Of a stretch of 64,000 bases of DNA, positions 1 through 11,049 are shown one piece after another. This stretch comes from Zygnema cylindricum (lineage: Eukaryota; Streptophyta; Zygnematophyceae; Zygnematales; Zygnemataceae): contig JBBHKE010002764.1 of assembly GCA_037447655.1 (NCBI GenBank), positions 1-64,000 on the forward strand, in the 5' to 3' direction. The notes beneath the pieces are model-generated. The model was not told where the DNA came from. It saw nothing but the letters and a program-made list of their open reading frames with translations, and made no database searches. Every line of letters starts with the position of its first letter. Within the stretch, counting starts at the first letter, position 1. The position numbers were made by a program, and so were the translations under genes.

Positions 1-910
1 AATGAAACCGCAAAATCTTGCTTTTTGATGGCACCAACAGCCACAGATACTGGCCTTCAATAAAAAGCGTCACAGACTCTGCACCAATTAGACATCACCA
101 ACCACATCATTGTTGGTAAGCTAGACACAGTGCAACCACATATGTCACAGGCACATAGAATCCAGAGAACAACACTTTTCTTTAATTATGAGAAAAACAC
201 ACACCAACAAGGACAGAAAGCTCTGCGCTGTGTAGTACAGTCCTGCATACAAAAACAAATATGGTTGCCGGATGAGAGGCTAAAGCTACAGAAATATCTG
301 TACAAAAATAACTAATCAAAAAACTCTTCTAGTGAGAGTCTCAAAACTACAGAGCTCCTATACGTGTTGACTATCCTCCTTCCAGTTCATCACCATCACC
401 AAATTACTACTCGTTTAAGAAACTCTGTTCCTACCTTTCTCTGGCTGGCAAGATAAACATACTCGCCACTTTTTCAATGGAAAAAGAAGACAGGAAGAAA
501 GGGGGAAGTTCCGTAGCATAATTTTTTATGCAATACACTTCAGTATAGAGCGTACGGCACTCCCTTTCAGGCAGTGAAAGTTAGGGACGCATATCGTGTC
601 TTATCGCAGGACGATATATCGGAACAGTGCACCGTAAATCGCTACTGGCGTTAAGAAATGATTGTATGCCTGCTTTACCGATGTTATGAATGACGTGGAC
701 GATTCTGGACCGCCAAAAGAAAGAGATGGACGACGTGTTATCAGCGCTATTTTGTGTTCAGAGCAGAGAAGTGTTAGCAGACACCGTTTTTTTTGTTTGA
801 ACGTTTAAAGCTAAAAGTCGAGTTTTTACAACAGTTAAAACGCTGACTCAAAATCCGGCGTTTAAACCATGCCCAAGTCTAAACTTTTTCGTACTCTCTT
901 GCTGCATTTA
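1..910. other. AT-rich stretch without a recognisable gene
   Basis: I see no coding region, RNA gene or complete repeat here. Short open frames are not supported by composition or family resemblance. The stretch around 600-660 contains TAAATCGCTA and loosely resembles the GTGAATCGCTAATAACG ends found near 10850, 25396 and 35505, so it is probably decayed repeat. It ends at the left inverted end of the large element starting at 911. Confidence 0.5.
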
Positions 911-1699
911 CACTAGAAATGGATGATGAATGAGATGAAGAAATGAATGATCCCGTACCATTCATTTCGCAAAAAAACAAAAACAGAAGCGCCAAACTGA
1001 CCGCTGTCAACCTTTTTGGAGCGTAGCGACGGACAAAATATAGGATTTGGAGTGTACAGTAGCGACGGACAAAACATACGGTCAAGTGCGTCAAAACTTG
1101 ACAACTGTGGTAAGTCATATTCTTTTTCGGAAAACCCTTTTCGGAATGCATAAATCCGACTTTGAAAAAACATGAAGTCGCATCTCGAATGATTCATCCG
1201 TACTGTACGAAATTTTCTAAAATGGTAACCCATAAACGAATAGCCAATGAAAATCAACTAGAATCGAACGTAAAAAATGTAAAGTTAAAACTTTTTTGTG
1301 ATTTTGACGAAACAATCATCTAAAATTTAACGAAAAAACAATAAACTTTTTTGAAATTATAATGAAACGTCCTCCCCACTTCTTACCTCGTCACCTCCAA
1401 CGCCGCCCATCTCCCATCCGATTCCCATCTAAGACACCTCTTTGTCAAATGGCCATGTTTTTTTTTTCCTTCAAGAGCGAGATCGTCTTACTTCTAAAAA
1501 CCTAAAGGTATCATCGGTGTTGGTAGTGTAATCCACATTATTTCCTTATTCATTGTCTCCAGTTTTGGTTTTAGGATTGTTAGGGCAACCTAAAATAAAT
1601 TAGGGTTAAAAAAAGGAGAAGATAAACCAACAAGAAAATATCCACATTAGATTAAAGAATAAAAACATAAAAAAAACAATGCTTAAAAGCATTGTCATA

Positions 1700-3175
1700 A
1701 CCCACCCACCCTCCCTCCCTTCCTCCCAAAATGCCTTCCCTCTCTTCCTCCTTGCCTCCCTCCCTACCTCCCTCTTAATTTGCCCAATTTGTTCTCCCTC
1801 CCTCCCAATCTGCCCAATCTATGTTACCTCCCTCCCTCCCTCCCTCCCCCCCTCCCTCCCTCCCTCCCTCCTCCCTCCCTCCTTCCCTCCCCCCCTCTCT
1901 CCCTCTCTCCCTCCCTCCCTCCCAATCTGCCCTCCCTCTCTCCCTCCCAATATGCCCTCCCTCCCTCCCTCTCTCCATTTCTCTCACCCAATCTACCCTC
2001 CCTCCCTCTTTTTATCCCTTCCTCCCTCCCTATCTCCCTCCCTCCCTCCCTCCCCCCCCCCCCCCCCTCCCCCCCAACTCCCCCCCCCCCCCCCCTCCCC
2101 CCCCCCCCCCTTGCCCCCTCTCCCTCCCAATTTGCCCTCCCTCCCTCCACATCTGCCCATCCCAATCTGCCCTCCCTTCCTCCCTCCCTCCCAATTTGCC
2201 CACCTTCCTTCCCAATTTGTCCGCCCTCTCTCCTCCCTCCCTCCCTCCCTCCCTCTTTCTCACTCTCCCTCCTTCCCGCCCTCCCTCCCCCTCTCCTAAT
2301 CAACCCTCCCTCCCTCCCTTCCCCCTACCTCGCTCCCTCCCTCTATCCCTCCCTCCCTCCTTCCTTCCCTCCCTCTCTCTCATTCTGCCCTCCCTCCCTC
2401 CCTCCCTCCCTCCCTCCTTCCCTCCCTCCCTTCCTCCCTCACTTCCAATTTGCCCTCCCTCTCTCCCAAACTGTCCGCCCTCTCGCCCATTTTCCCTCCC
2501 TCCCTCCCTCCCTCCCTCCCTACCTCCCTCCCTCCCTCTCACCATCCCTCTTCTCTCACCCTTTCTTTTTCCCGCCCCCTCTCCCCCTCTCTGAATCTAC
2601 CTGCCCTCCCTCCTTTTACCCCTACCTCCCTATCTCTCTCCCTCCCTCTATCCCTCCTTCCCTCCTCTCACATTCTGGCCTCCCTCCCTCCCAATCGGCC
2701 CTCCCTCCCTCCCTCATTCACTCCCTCTTCTTCTTCTGCCCTCCATCCCTCCCAATCCCCTCACAATCTGCCCTCCTTCCCTCCCTCCCTCTCGCCATTT
2801 TTCTCCCTCCCTATCTCTCACCCTCCCTCTTCTCTCACACCCTCCCACACTCTCTCCCTCCCTCTCTCCCAACATACCCTATCTCTCTCTCTTCCATACG
2901 TCTCTCCCTCTCTCTATTCCTTCCTCCCTCCCTCCCTCCTACTCCCTTTCCCCTCCTCCCAATTTGCCCTCCCTCTAAATCTAGCCTTCCTTCCTCCCTC
3001 TCAATCCCTCCTTCCCTCCATCCCACCCTCCCTTCCTCCCTAACTCCCTCCCTCCCTCCCTCCCTCCCTCTCTCTCACCCTCCCTTTTCTCTCTCACTCT
3101 CCTTCCTTCTCACCCTCCCTCCACCTCTCCTAATCAACCCTCCCTCCCTCCTTTTCCCCCTACCTCGATCCCTCT
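1700..3175. repeat. CCCT/TCCC low-complexity tract, ~1.5 kb
   Basis: The plus strand is almost purely pyrimidine, built from CCCT units. They are interrupted at irregular spacing by short spacers of the form CCCAATTTGCCC or CCCAATCTGCCC. A near-pure C run lies at about 2050-2110. Long open frames on both strands (Pro/Ser/Leu-rich on plus, Arg/Gly/Glu-rich on minus) arise only because the repeat lacks stop codons. The spacers show the array is not a simple tetranucleotide but a decayed higher-order repeat. Confidence 0.95.
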
Positions 3176-3614
3176 GTCGATCATTTCAGCAATCGCTGGT
3201 TACCTAGTTGTACCCATCTTTATGGATATGTAAGTGCAGATAAAATTGCCTTTTTTGTTATAACTGCAGAGAGGGAGTTCTATGTGTGTCTGATTCAGTT
3301 TTCAGTTCTGGTATTCAGCTGTGCGCAGATGGGACGGTTTTTTTATCGGTTTTTGGCACATATGTTTCCTTTTGAGAAATGAAAAATATTTGTAGAGAGA
3401 TTTTAAGAACTTTCACAAAAAAAAAATGATGCCCACTTTATCTTATCCATACCAAAGTTGCTTTCTTTTAACTTTTTCTATTGGAATGTAAGCACTCAGC
3501 TGGTAGTAAAAAAAAATTGTTGATATTATGGGATCCACAATGTGAACATAAGAACTAGTTGTTATTTTGTTGGTAAGTTTTAATTTACACTGCTGAAGAA
3601 AGTCAAATGTATAT

Positions 3615-3760
3615 GGCATTTTGTTTGTGCCATTTTTCCTTTTTTTTCATTTAGTTTGTTTATACCTTGTTTGTTTTTCAGTTCCGTTTTTTGTCGTTTT
3701 TTTTTGTTCCTATATACTCGGATGGTTTTACCATCGTGCCAGGTTTTCCTTTTTTGCTAA
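3615..3760 (+). repeat. T-rich retroelement 3-prime tail fragment (copy 1)
   Basis: A T-rich run leads into TATACTCGGATGGTTTTACC. Similar arrangements occur at 5100-5340, 17395-17590 and 18560-18660, and the last two lie downstream of reverse-transcriptase C-terminal relics. I infer a shared 3-prime untranslated tail. Isolated tail copies are what 5-prime truncation of a non-LTR element would leave. Confidence 0.35.
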
Positions 3761-5099
3761 AATTCATTGCTTTTCTAGCTTGCTGTTTGACAAAAAAAGC
3801 TTCCTTTCGATTTGGGGAATAGGCGACTATATGATATTTTGACCTAACTTGATTATGATCGTCACCCTTGATAATTTTTGAAGACTAAGTGGGCGTTTTT
3901 TTTCTTTATTTGGGTAAATGTGCCTACTTTCAAGTTTATCCAAAAAAACATGATTTTTTTTCACTTCTCATATTTAGGTGATTGATAGAACAAACCCAAA
4001 TTATTTGTAGGATGTATATTCTCTATAGTGGGGTGCTCCGTGTATTGCTATTAGTGTAAAGATTTGTTTCGCCACTTAAAGTCAAATTTTATTGTGCACA
4101 TTTGTCATTTTATTTGACTGGAGACCGCCAATCTAAAGGTGGGAATTTCTTCTTCCAATTGCAACCGTCGGATGAACAATCGGCAAGTGTACACGGAGAG
4201 TAAATGCTTTAACTGACGCGTTAACAATAATCGTGGTACACGGTGTAGTTCGGTTATTTCAATAATGTTGTGGGGAGGATTGTTCATCTTCCAGAAAGCC
4301 TCCTTAAGCCACATGAGAAAGTACCATTTCCCTGTAGTGACGTAAATCCTGTTTGATACGAAAAGGTACAAGGTTTGTTAGGAATATCGACCTAAGTTAG
4401 GATCCTCATACGAAATAAGAAGTGCACCTAGTAACTTGCTAAGAACGAAAGATAGTCACGAGGCCTTTCACAACAAAAAAATTGATAAAACGAAAAAAAA
4501 GGCGAGGTGGAAGTTGCCTTTGTTTAGATGGTGGTTTTTGCCATTTCAATGGTCAATATTAATCAATGTTTTCGATATTCCTATGATATATTTTTTGCCA
4601 TGGGATCATTGAACAAAATGGGTGCGGTGAGGGGGGTTGGAACTATTTTTGTATTACTTACGAAATAAGTAGGCAAGACTGAAGAGAAAAGCGCGATGGT
4701 AAACCACCTGAGTCCATGGGAACAAAAAGCGCGGCAAAAAAAAAGTTGTTGGAGGTTAGGATATACGACAGGAACCCAACGTATAACTAGTTAATTACAT
4801 GTTGTGACTATTTTACCTCGACGCAAAACGTCGGCTTCCAAGAAATTTCCGTCAGGAGAAGTGTAACAAGCACCAGATTTGGTTTTTTTTGTCTTGTACG
4901 ACAAAAACTAATCAATAGATATGAGTTAAGGCCCACACTTTGAAAACAGAGAAAAGTTCAGTCAGTGTGTGATGCTAACTTGAGGGCCCCAACTTTGAGT
5001 GGTTTTTGTTACACTTGCCTAAAAACTATAGTAACATATTGTGATGTTTTCCGGTGGAAATCTCCCCTTACAAGTTGCTGACCAGCAGGAGTTGTCGAC

Positions 5100-5340
5100 A
5101 AATTCTGCACTTTCAGGCTGCTTTTGTCTTGTTGGTTTGTACTATATGACCATTATTGAGCGGTGTCCTATTTTTTTTTCCTTTCAAATTTAAGTTATAT
5201 TTTTGATACATTTTGTTGCTTGTCATTTGCTTTTCGCGTCAACTTTTTGAGGTTTGGTTCCATGTTAAATTTCACATTCATTTTGCCTCTCATTTCATTC
5301 TTGTGCCCGGATGGTTGTCCATCACATTTTTTTTGTATCG
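5100..5340 (+). repeat. T-rich retroelement 3-prime tail fragment (copy 2)
   Basis: The segment is T-rich and ends in CCCGGATGGTTGTCCATC, matching the tail motif at 3710 and 17570. No coding part of the element is attached, which fits a heavily 5-prime-truncated copy. Confidence 0.3.
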
Positions 5341-6639
5341 TTTAACTAAGGTTGGAAATACAATGCAAAATGGGAAATATAGCGTAAAAAATGTGGCCCA
5401 TTCCCTAAACATAGCCTCAATGGAATTTCACAGGAAATACTCTCAAAATATTAAGTCACATTTCACCACAAAAATGAAATAAAATATGTATAAAAACTAT
5501 GACACGTACTGTACACTAGAGGCCATAAATAAACCTCTCGACAAGTATTGTACAACAATTAACTTCCTTTCATTTGTACCAAAGCATAGACATAAAACGT
5601 AATCAGTTCAGTCAAAGTCAACGGAACCGTATTCCGGTGTTGCCCACAACTTCGTACATGAAAAAGATTCAAGTCCCCTCTTGACAAGTATTTTACAACG
5701 ATAATCTTCCCTTAATCTATACTAAAGCATACACATGAAAAAAATATAGTTGAAGTCAACAAAAATGTCTTCCCAAGTTGTCCATAACTTTGTATATGAT
5801 GTCGAGATGATGACCGTGTATTGGAAAAATGTATTAACTCTTCACGACAAGTAATATTGACAAAATTTACATAGACTTGGAGAGTGACATCTGAATACAA
5901 TTTTGAGATTTTCACCCGAAACTCATCCGTTTCTTGGTACAACATTACTGAAGAAATCAACTATGACAGTCTTTTGATGAGCGCAAGTCGAAATCACAAA
6001 AGAAAAACCACGGAACGAGAGAGGTGTAACAAATCCACCACTGTTCTGTAAATCTTCCACTTTTTTATTTAAAACAACAAAATATTAGTGAGGTCTACAT
6101 GAGTTGTGAGCCAAGTATGTCCGATAATTTTTTTAAACAGATAAGCTTGACCTGTCTATTAAAAAACATGAATTAGAGTGGATTCACACCTATATAGATT
6201 TTGGCAAGTTAGGGAGGACTGGTAAATGGACGTACTCCATCTATAACTATAATAATGTTATTTTCGCGAGCATCCTTCATAACTTGCGCCACACACTCTT
6301 GCAAAAAAAGTAAAACCCGTGAGAACAGAACGAAAGGAAAAAAAAACAAAAACAGATGAAAATTCCGCACAGGAACTTTGTGTCCAACCCACATTGCATG
6401 ATATGACACGACTATAGCTTTTAATCACTATTGCGACGTTTTTGGAACAAAAGACGTGCGACAAATTTGCTCCCTGCACAACAATTCATCCAAAAACTTT
6501 GTGGATAAAAATATTTTTTTAGGAAGTCTAATTAATCTAAATTCCATAATAAAATGAAAATTAGTATACAATATAAGTTGTGGTGGACAGGCCTTCTTTA
6601 AAAGCATCACATGTGAAACACTACGAAGAGTTGAAACAC

Positions 6640-6850
6640 TCCCTCAGATTGGGAGGGAGGGACAGAGGGAAGATTGGGAGAGAGAGGGAAGATTGGGAAA
6701 GAGGGAGGGAAGATTGAGAAAGAGGGAGGGAGGGAGGGAGGGAGGGAAAGAGGGAGGGAGGGTGGGAGTGAGGGAGGGAAAGAGGGAGGGAGGGAGGGAG
6801 GGAGGGTGGGAGTGAGGGAGGGAAAGAGGCAGGGAGGGAGGGAGGGTAGC
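6640..6850. repeat. GGGA low-complexity tract, inverted relative to 1700-3175
   Basis: Units of GGGA with AGATTGGGAGGG spacers are the reverse complement of the CCCT units and CCCAATCT spacers at 1700-3175. The shared spacer shows a common origin rather than chance low complexity. The two tracts face each other across about 3.5 kb. Confidence 0.9.
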
Positions 6851-6879
6851 TTGGGTATTATTACCTGATAATGGTTTTT

Positions 6880-7160
6880 TTTTATTCTTTTCGAGTTAAG
6901 GGTATAATTTTTAAGATAAAAGAAGGTGAAGGAAAGGAAAGGAAAAGAAAGTAAAACAGCGGTAAGTTTAACTTTAAGGTGAAAAAATGCGAAGGAAGGG
7001 AAAAAAATGAAGTAAAGGAAGAGTAAGTAAATTTGTTAGAGTAAGAAGAAGGTGAAAGAATGGAGAAAAAAAGGTAAAAGAAAGGTAGGTTTAATTTTTA
7101 GGGTAGAAAGAAAGCGGAAAATCAAAAACAAAAGAAAGTAAAAGGGAAGTAAAGTATGGT
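6880..7160. repeat. Purine-rich (A/G) tract
   Basis: The plus strand is dominated by A and G with irregular GGAAAG and AAGAAAGT units. No gene is visible. Confidence 0.6.
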
Positions 7161-7209
7161 TCAAACAGTTGCTTGTTTTTGTCGCCATTTTTCTTTTCGT
7201 TTGAGGTTT

Positions 7210-7215
<6 letters not shown>

Positions 7216-7251
<36 letters not shown>
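7216..7251 (-). repeat. 36-base T run
   Basis: An uninterrupted run of T. It could be the poly(A) tail of a minus-strand retroposed copy or simple slippage. No gene-like sequence on the minus strand to its right was recognised, so the origin stays open. Confidence 0.7.
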
Positions 7252-7254
<3 letters not shown>

Positions 7255-7559
7255 CGTCCTTTTTTGTTTGGAGGTCTCTAGCCGTCACCTTGGAAAAATT
7301 ATATGTTGTTGTACGAGTAAAAAACGATGGCTTATTACGAACGGATTTGAGTCATTCGACGCTTAATTGTACGACACCGTGAACCACATAGCGACGTTTT
7401 AGTTGCCGTGAGATGACGTCAAAGGTGATTCACATCCAAACAAAACAAAAGGAAATTCATTTCCTCATCTCATTCATCATCCATTTCTAGTGTGAATTCA
7501 GTATCTTACACAGACGAAATCATAGTTGTTCACACTGTTTAGTGCGAACAATTGAATCG

Positions 7560-7960
7560 CGACGAACTATACGTAACGAACTCATTGGACGTTTTGAAAA
7601 AATTGTCAAAATCGTTAATGAATTTTCGTCCGTGCTATTCCGTACATGTAAACAAAAATGAATTTGACATATACCGCAGTTTGGACATTTTCCGTACAGT
7701 TGTCGTCTCTTTTCGTCATAGTCCGTACATTTTTGGTACAATTTCGTACTTTTCCCGTAAAATTTATGTCCAGTTTATCGGAAAGAAAGTACTACGAAGT
7801 GCAACGTATCTTTTTGTCAAAGTCCGTACTTTTTTTCCGTACAAAATCGTACATTTACCGTAAAATACCGTACAACTTCCGTAAATTATCCGTTCAGTTT
7901 ACCGGACAAAAAGTAAGTCGCGATTTTTTGCGATTTTTTCAACAGTCACGAATTATACGT
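7560..7960 (+). repeat. CCGTAC-rich degenerate repeat (copy 1)
   Basis: Loosely repeated TTCCGTACA-type words recur every few dozen bases. The segment ends CAGTTTACCGGACAAA followed by GCGATTTTTTGCG, which also occurs in reverse complement at 48560-48625. The two regions are therefore inverted copies of one family. Open frames through it are not supported as genes. Confidence 0.6.
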
Positions 7961-8284
7961 AGCAATCGGAAAAAGGAAAAAATCGCACGATTTGAAAAAC
8001 ACCGGACAAAATGTAATATAAATTTTCATACAAGTAGAATAGAACGGTGTAGATGACTTACATGTATTTTTCGAAAATTTAAATCGAACTATTTGGGCAG
8101 AAAACATTAAAATCTATATGTTAAAAAAATAAAAATACTTTGGTATAACTTTTTATTTGCCGGCATGCCTCCAAAGAAGGTAAAGTGGACTCTGGTTCAG
8201 TCCAAATTTTAACTCTTAGTCAGAACCTTAGGAGCATAAGGTTTCTAACAATTTTGGCTCAAACTGAGCAATAAATAATTAGTC

Positions 8285-8623
8285 TTGTGTGTCGGGTAAT
8301 TTTTTATCGCGATAAATCTAAAATAAAATATCAGTTTTCGAACGGTCCCGATATTTATACCATAGTACGGAATATTTATACGGATGTAAGTACAAAGTAA
8401 TCACGACGAGGAAAGAGGGTTTTTACTTTTTAGAAAAAAAGTCACAATTTGTACCACAGTTATCAATAGTTATCGGTCCGATATTTATCGGTATCTCATT
8501 CCGATATAGTAAGAAAATCGCGATACTTCAACTACCGATATATTGGACCAATATATCGACTATTGAGATGCCAAGAAATGTACTTATTATATACCATCAA
8601 CTGGTTATCGATACACAACACTA
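8285..8623. repeat. GATATATCG-rich repeat ending in TGTTGTGTATCG-type terminus (copy 1)
   Basis: The segment is dense in CGATAT/ATATCG words and ends in ATCGATACACAACACTA, whose reverse complement TAGTGTTGTGTATCGAT looks like a hAT-type terminal repeat. Related copies are at 22815-23000, 51745-51890, 58480-58515, 58824-58975 and 63825-63973. The left boundary is not defined. Confidence 0.5.
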
Positions 8624-9290
8624 AATAATAATAGCAACCAAACAAAAATAAAAAAATTAAACACACCTTGCCAAAATGTCACTTACGGTAAAGCAAAGCT
8701 TAACAAAAAAAAAACTAGGTTTAACCTTAAAAAACGTTTTAACAATGGTTAAAACGTTCAGCTTTCATTAAACATTTTATAATTTCAGGAGTATCACTTT
8801 ATACTCAATACTGTTCAGAAGGCAAATAAGGGTGTGTGCCCATATGTTCAAGTAATGGTTTTTTTCCGTCGTTTTCACTGAAAATGGGACTTACAATGAT
8901 AAAATCTTACGCCGTACGAAAAATGGGCAAGAACCAAAAGTACATTTTGCGTCATGTTTGAGCTTGGACAATATGTCATTTTGGCGTTATTATCATCGGG
9001 ACCACTTCTACGTCACGACATTTCATCTTCACACTTGTACTGGAATCAAATTGCGACCTGGTTTTAACCAAAATAGCACCCTATCGACGAATAGAAAGTC
9101 GGTATTGCACGCGTAAAACGTACTCGAATTTTTTTGAACGAGGGAGAGTACTCGCTATTTTTTTCCCTACTCGTCAAGCGCCTGTATGTACAAAAATGAC
9201 AAGCATGTACGGAAAAAAAATCGTTGGGGTCTCGTAGTTCCACTTTCTTTCATAGGTCCTTTACAAAAATTTACCACGTTCTCGTCTCTC
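8624..9290. other. Unassigned repeat-rich DNA
   Basis: No gene, RNA or bounded element was recognised. Scattered words resemble the repeat family that begins around 9290, so decayed copies are likely. Confidence 0.4.
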
Positions 9291-9715
9291 CCCATCTTTC
9301 TTATTCGACCGCTCTTCTTTCACTCATCTCTTAATGAAATGGAGCAATAATAGTATCAAATGAATGATATATTTTAATAATTTTGGTCTCAATTTGATGG
9401 CATATCGAATGATAAAAGATAAAAAAAAGAAATCGGGAAGCCATGGCAAAAAGTTTACGTGTTGATAACGTCACAAGGTACTGTAGCATGACTTCGCAAT
9501 GTCACAAAACCCTAAACATCTACAATGTAAAAAAAAACTTGACGTCTACAACCGTCGCCGTTTTTGTAGACGTCACTAATTTTAGGAATTTTTGTGGTCG
9601 TCTACATTTCGTTTCGTACTATCGTAGGCTGTCGCACATTTTGTAGACGTCACATATTTGAAGTAATGAAGGCGCAAAGTAACGATTGACACATGGTACG
9701 TCCCCATGTATTAAA
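9290..9715 (+). repeat. GGGTAC-end repeat family, partial copy 1
   Basis: It shares an ordered series of words with the complete copy at 39427-40386: an AAATGAAAGAT-like segment, an AAACCATGG-like segment, a GACGTCA-rich segment, CCCTAAACATCTACAATG, and a CTACAACCGTCGC-like segment. It is incomplete at both ends. No protein is encoded. Confidence 0.55.
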
Positions 9716-9839
9716 GTATATACTTTTCTCTGTCTTTTTGCCCTAAAATTCAGGGAACTTTGACAAAAGCTTTAGCCGTACGAGAAAATCATTTTTACCA
9801 AAGTAGAGTGAACGTCAATTGATACTTTGGATGTACGGC

Positions 9840-10708
9840 GTGTTTGTCGTCATGTGAACGCATTTTGGTGTTTTCCCCTTTTTGACCTCCGGGCAAGAGA
9901 ATATAGCCCAAAAAAAAATTCATCCAAAATCACCTCGAGGGGGTGATTTTAGTTCAAGTACCGCCCAAACAGCGAATGAAAAATGACCCACGCACGCGCC
10001 ACAAGAGTGTGAAAATTTTAGGACGAGGGAGAGTCCTCGCTATTTTTCTCCGTGCCCGTCACTCGCATGTACGGGAAAAAATCTGTAGGGATCTTGGACC
10101 TCCACTTTCATTCATGTGGTCCTTTGCAAAATTTTGTGCCGTCGTCGTCTCTCCCCTCTCCCTCTCACACCATCGCTCTTATCTCACACTTTTTAGAGTG
10201 AGAGACGACAATATCGGTATAAAATGAAAGATATTTTAAAAATATTATTTTTGACAATTTTTAGGTTTTTTTTTAATGGCAAGTCGAGCGAGAAAAGTAG
10301 AAAAAACGAAATCGGAAACCATGGCCGAAAGTTATTGAATCAGTGACGTCGACGTTGTCATAAGTGAGCGTGACGTCACAATATCACCAAACCCTAAACA
10401 TCTACGATTTCACAAAAACCTAGACGTCTACAACTGTCGCTGTTTTTGTTGGCGTCACTAATCGTCGGAAGTTTCGTAGTCGTCTTCAATCGTCACAAGT
10501 TGTACCTACGTCTACAACCGTCATATTTCAAAGTTCCGATTTCATTTTCGCACATAGAGACGCTCTTCAAAGTAATACGGAGAATCTTAACTACTGTACA
10601 GTACAGTCCAAAATACTTTATCAAAGTACCGATTAAATGGGGACGTACCCATAGGAACACTTTGAAAAGTACACCGTAATATATGCGCTAAAATCCAAAG
10701 TAACATTT
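9840..10708 (+). repeat. GGGTAC-end repeat family, copy 2
   Basis: Same order of words as 39427-40386. It contains the palindrome AAAATCACCTCGA...GGTGATTTT at 9926-9950 and several TGACGTCA-type sites. The right part carries the GGAGAATCTT motif that marks the 3-prime side of the family. Boundaries are approximate. Confidence 0.55.
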
Positions 10709-10829
10709 CAAAGTTTCGGTTACATGGGTACACACCCTAACTAAACCGGTACCGACTCGATGTCTGAACGAGTTTCGGTTACATGGGCACACACCCTAAC
10801 TAAACCGGGACGACTCGATGTTATTAGCG
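10709..10829 (+). repeat. Tandem duplication of ~61 bp
   Basis: Two nearly identical units each start at AGTTTCGGTTACATGGG and run through ACACACCCTAACTAAACCGG and GACTCGATG. They differ at only a few positions. The duplication sits at the 3-prime end of the adjoining repeat copy and about 220 bp upstream of the CSN4 start codon. Confidence 0.8.
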
Positions 10830-11049
10830 ATTCACGGCGTGAATACAGCAACAGGCCGTATGACTGTAAGTATAACCGATGAGAGTGCTGCAAAATGGTC
10901 ATCTGCTCGCTCATTTCATTCGCGCCTGTGGAGATGGTTTAATTTTTAAATTTTCTGAAAAATTAAAGCTTATCTGATTTTTTAAGTGGAGTGAAATCTG
11001 TTACTACTCTGCTCGCACATATTCTTCGTTCGTCGGTGACCTTGTGGCC

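Larger units (their letters stand above)
3176..6640. other. AT-rich interior of the large TIR candidate, no gene seen
   Basis: This stretch has no convincing open frame, splice-bounded exon or RNA gene. Two T-rich segments, 3615-3760 and 5100-5340, end in a GGATGGTT motif shared with the tails of the reverse-transcriptase relics at 17590 and 18640. I read them as 3-prime fragments of that retroelement family. The rest is unassigned. Confidence 0.5.
911..7492. mobile_element. candidate 6.6 kb element bounded by ~38-bp inverted ends
   Basis: The first 38 bases from 911 (starting CACTAGAAATGGATGATGAA) match the reverse complement of the last 38 bases ending at 7492 with one visible mismatch. 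The adjacent 8-mers, tgcattta (903-910) and tgaattca (7493-7500), agree at 6 of 8 positions, as a decayed 8-bp target duplication would. Inside are a CCCT-type tract (1700-3175), a GGGA-type tract in opposite orientation (6640-6850), purine-rich DNA and a 36-base T run. No transposase was recognised. It may be a non-autonomous hAT-like element, or two separate small elements whose outer ends happen to face each other. Confidence 0.4.

Noticed and set aside
1679-3207. Long Pro/Ser/Leu-rich frames on plus and Arg/Gly/Glu-rich frames on minus
   Set aside because: They arise from a CCCT/GGGA repeat that lacks stop codons in all frames; no splice or family support.
8160-8290. Possible short exon near ATGCCTCCAAAGAAGG
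   Set aside because: A start-like CCAAAGAAGG sequence is followed quickly by stops with no splice-supported continuation.
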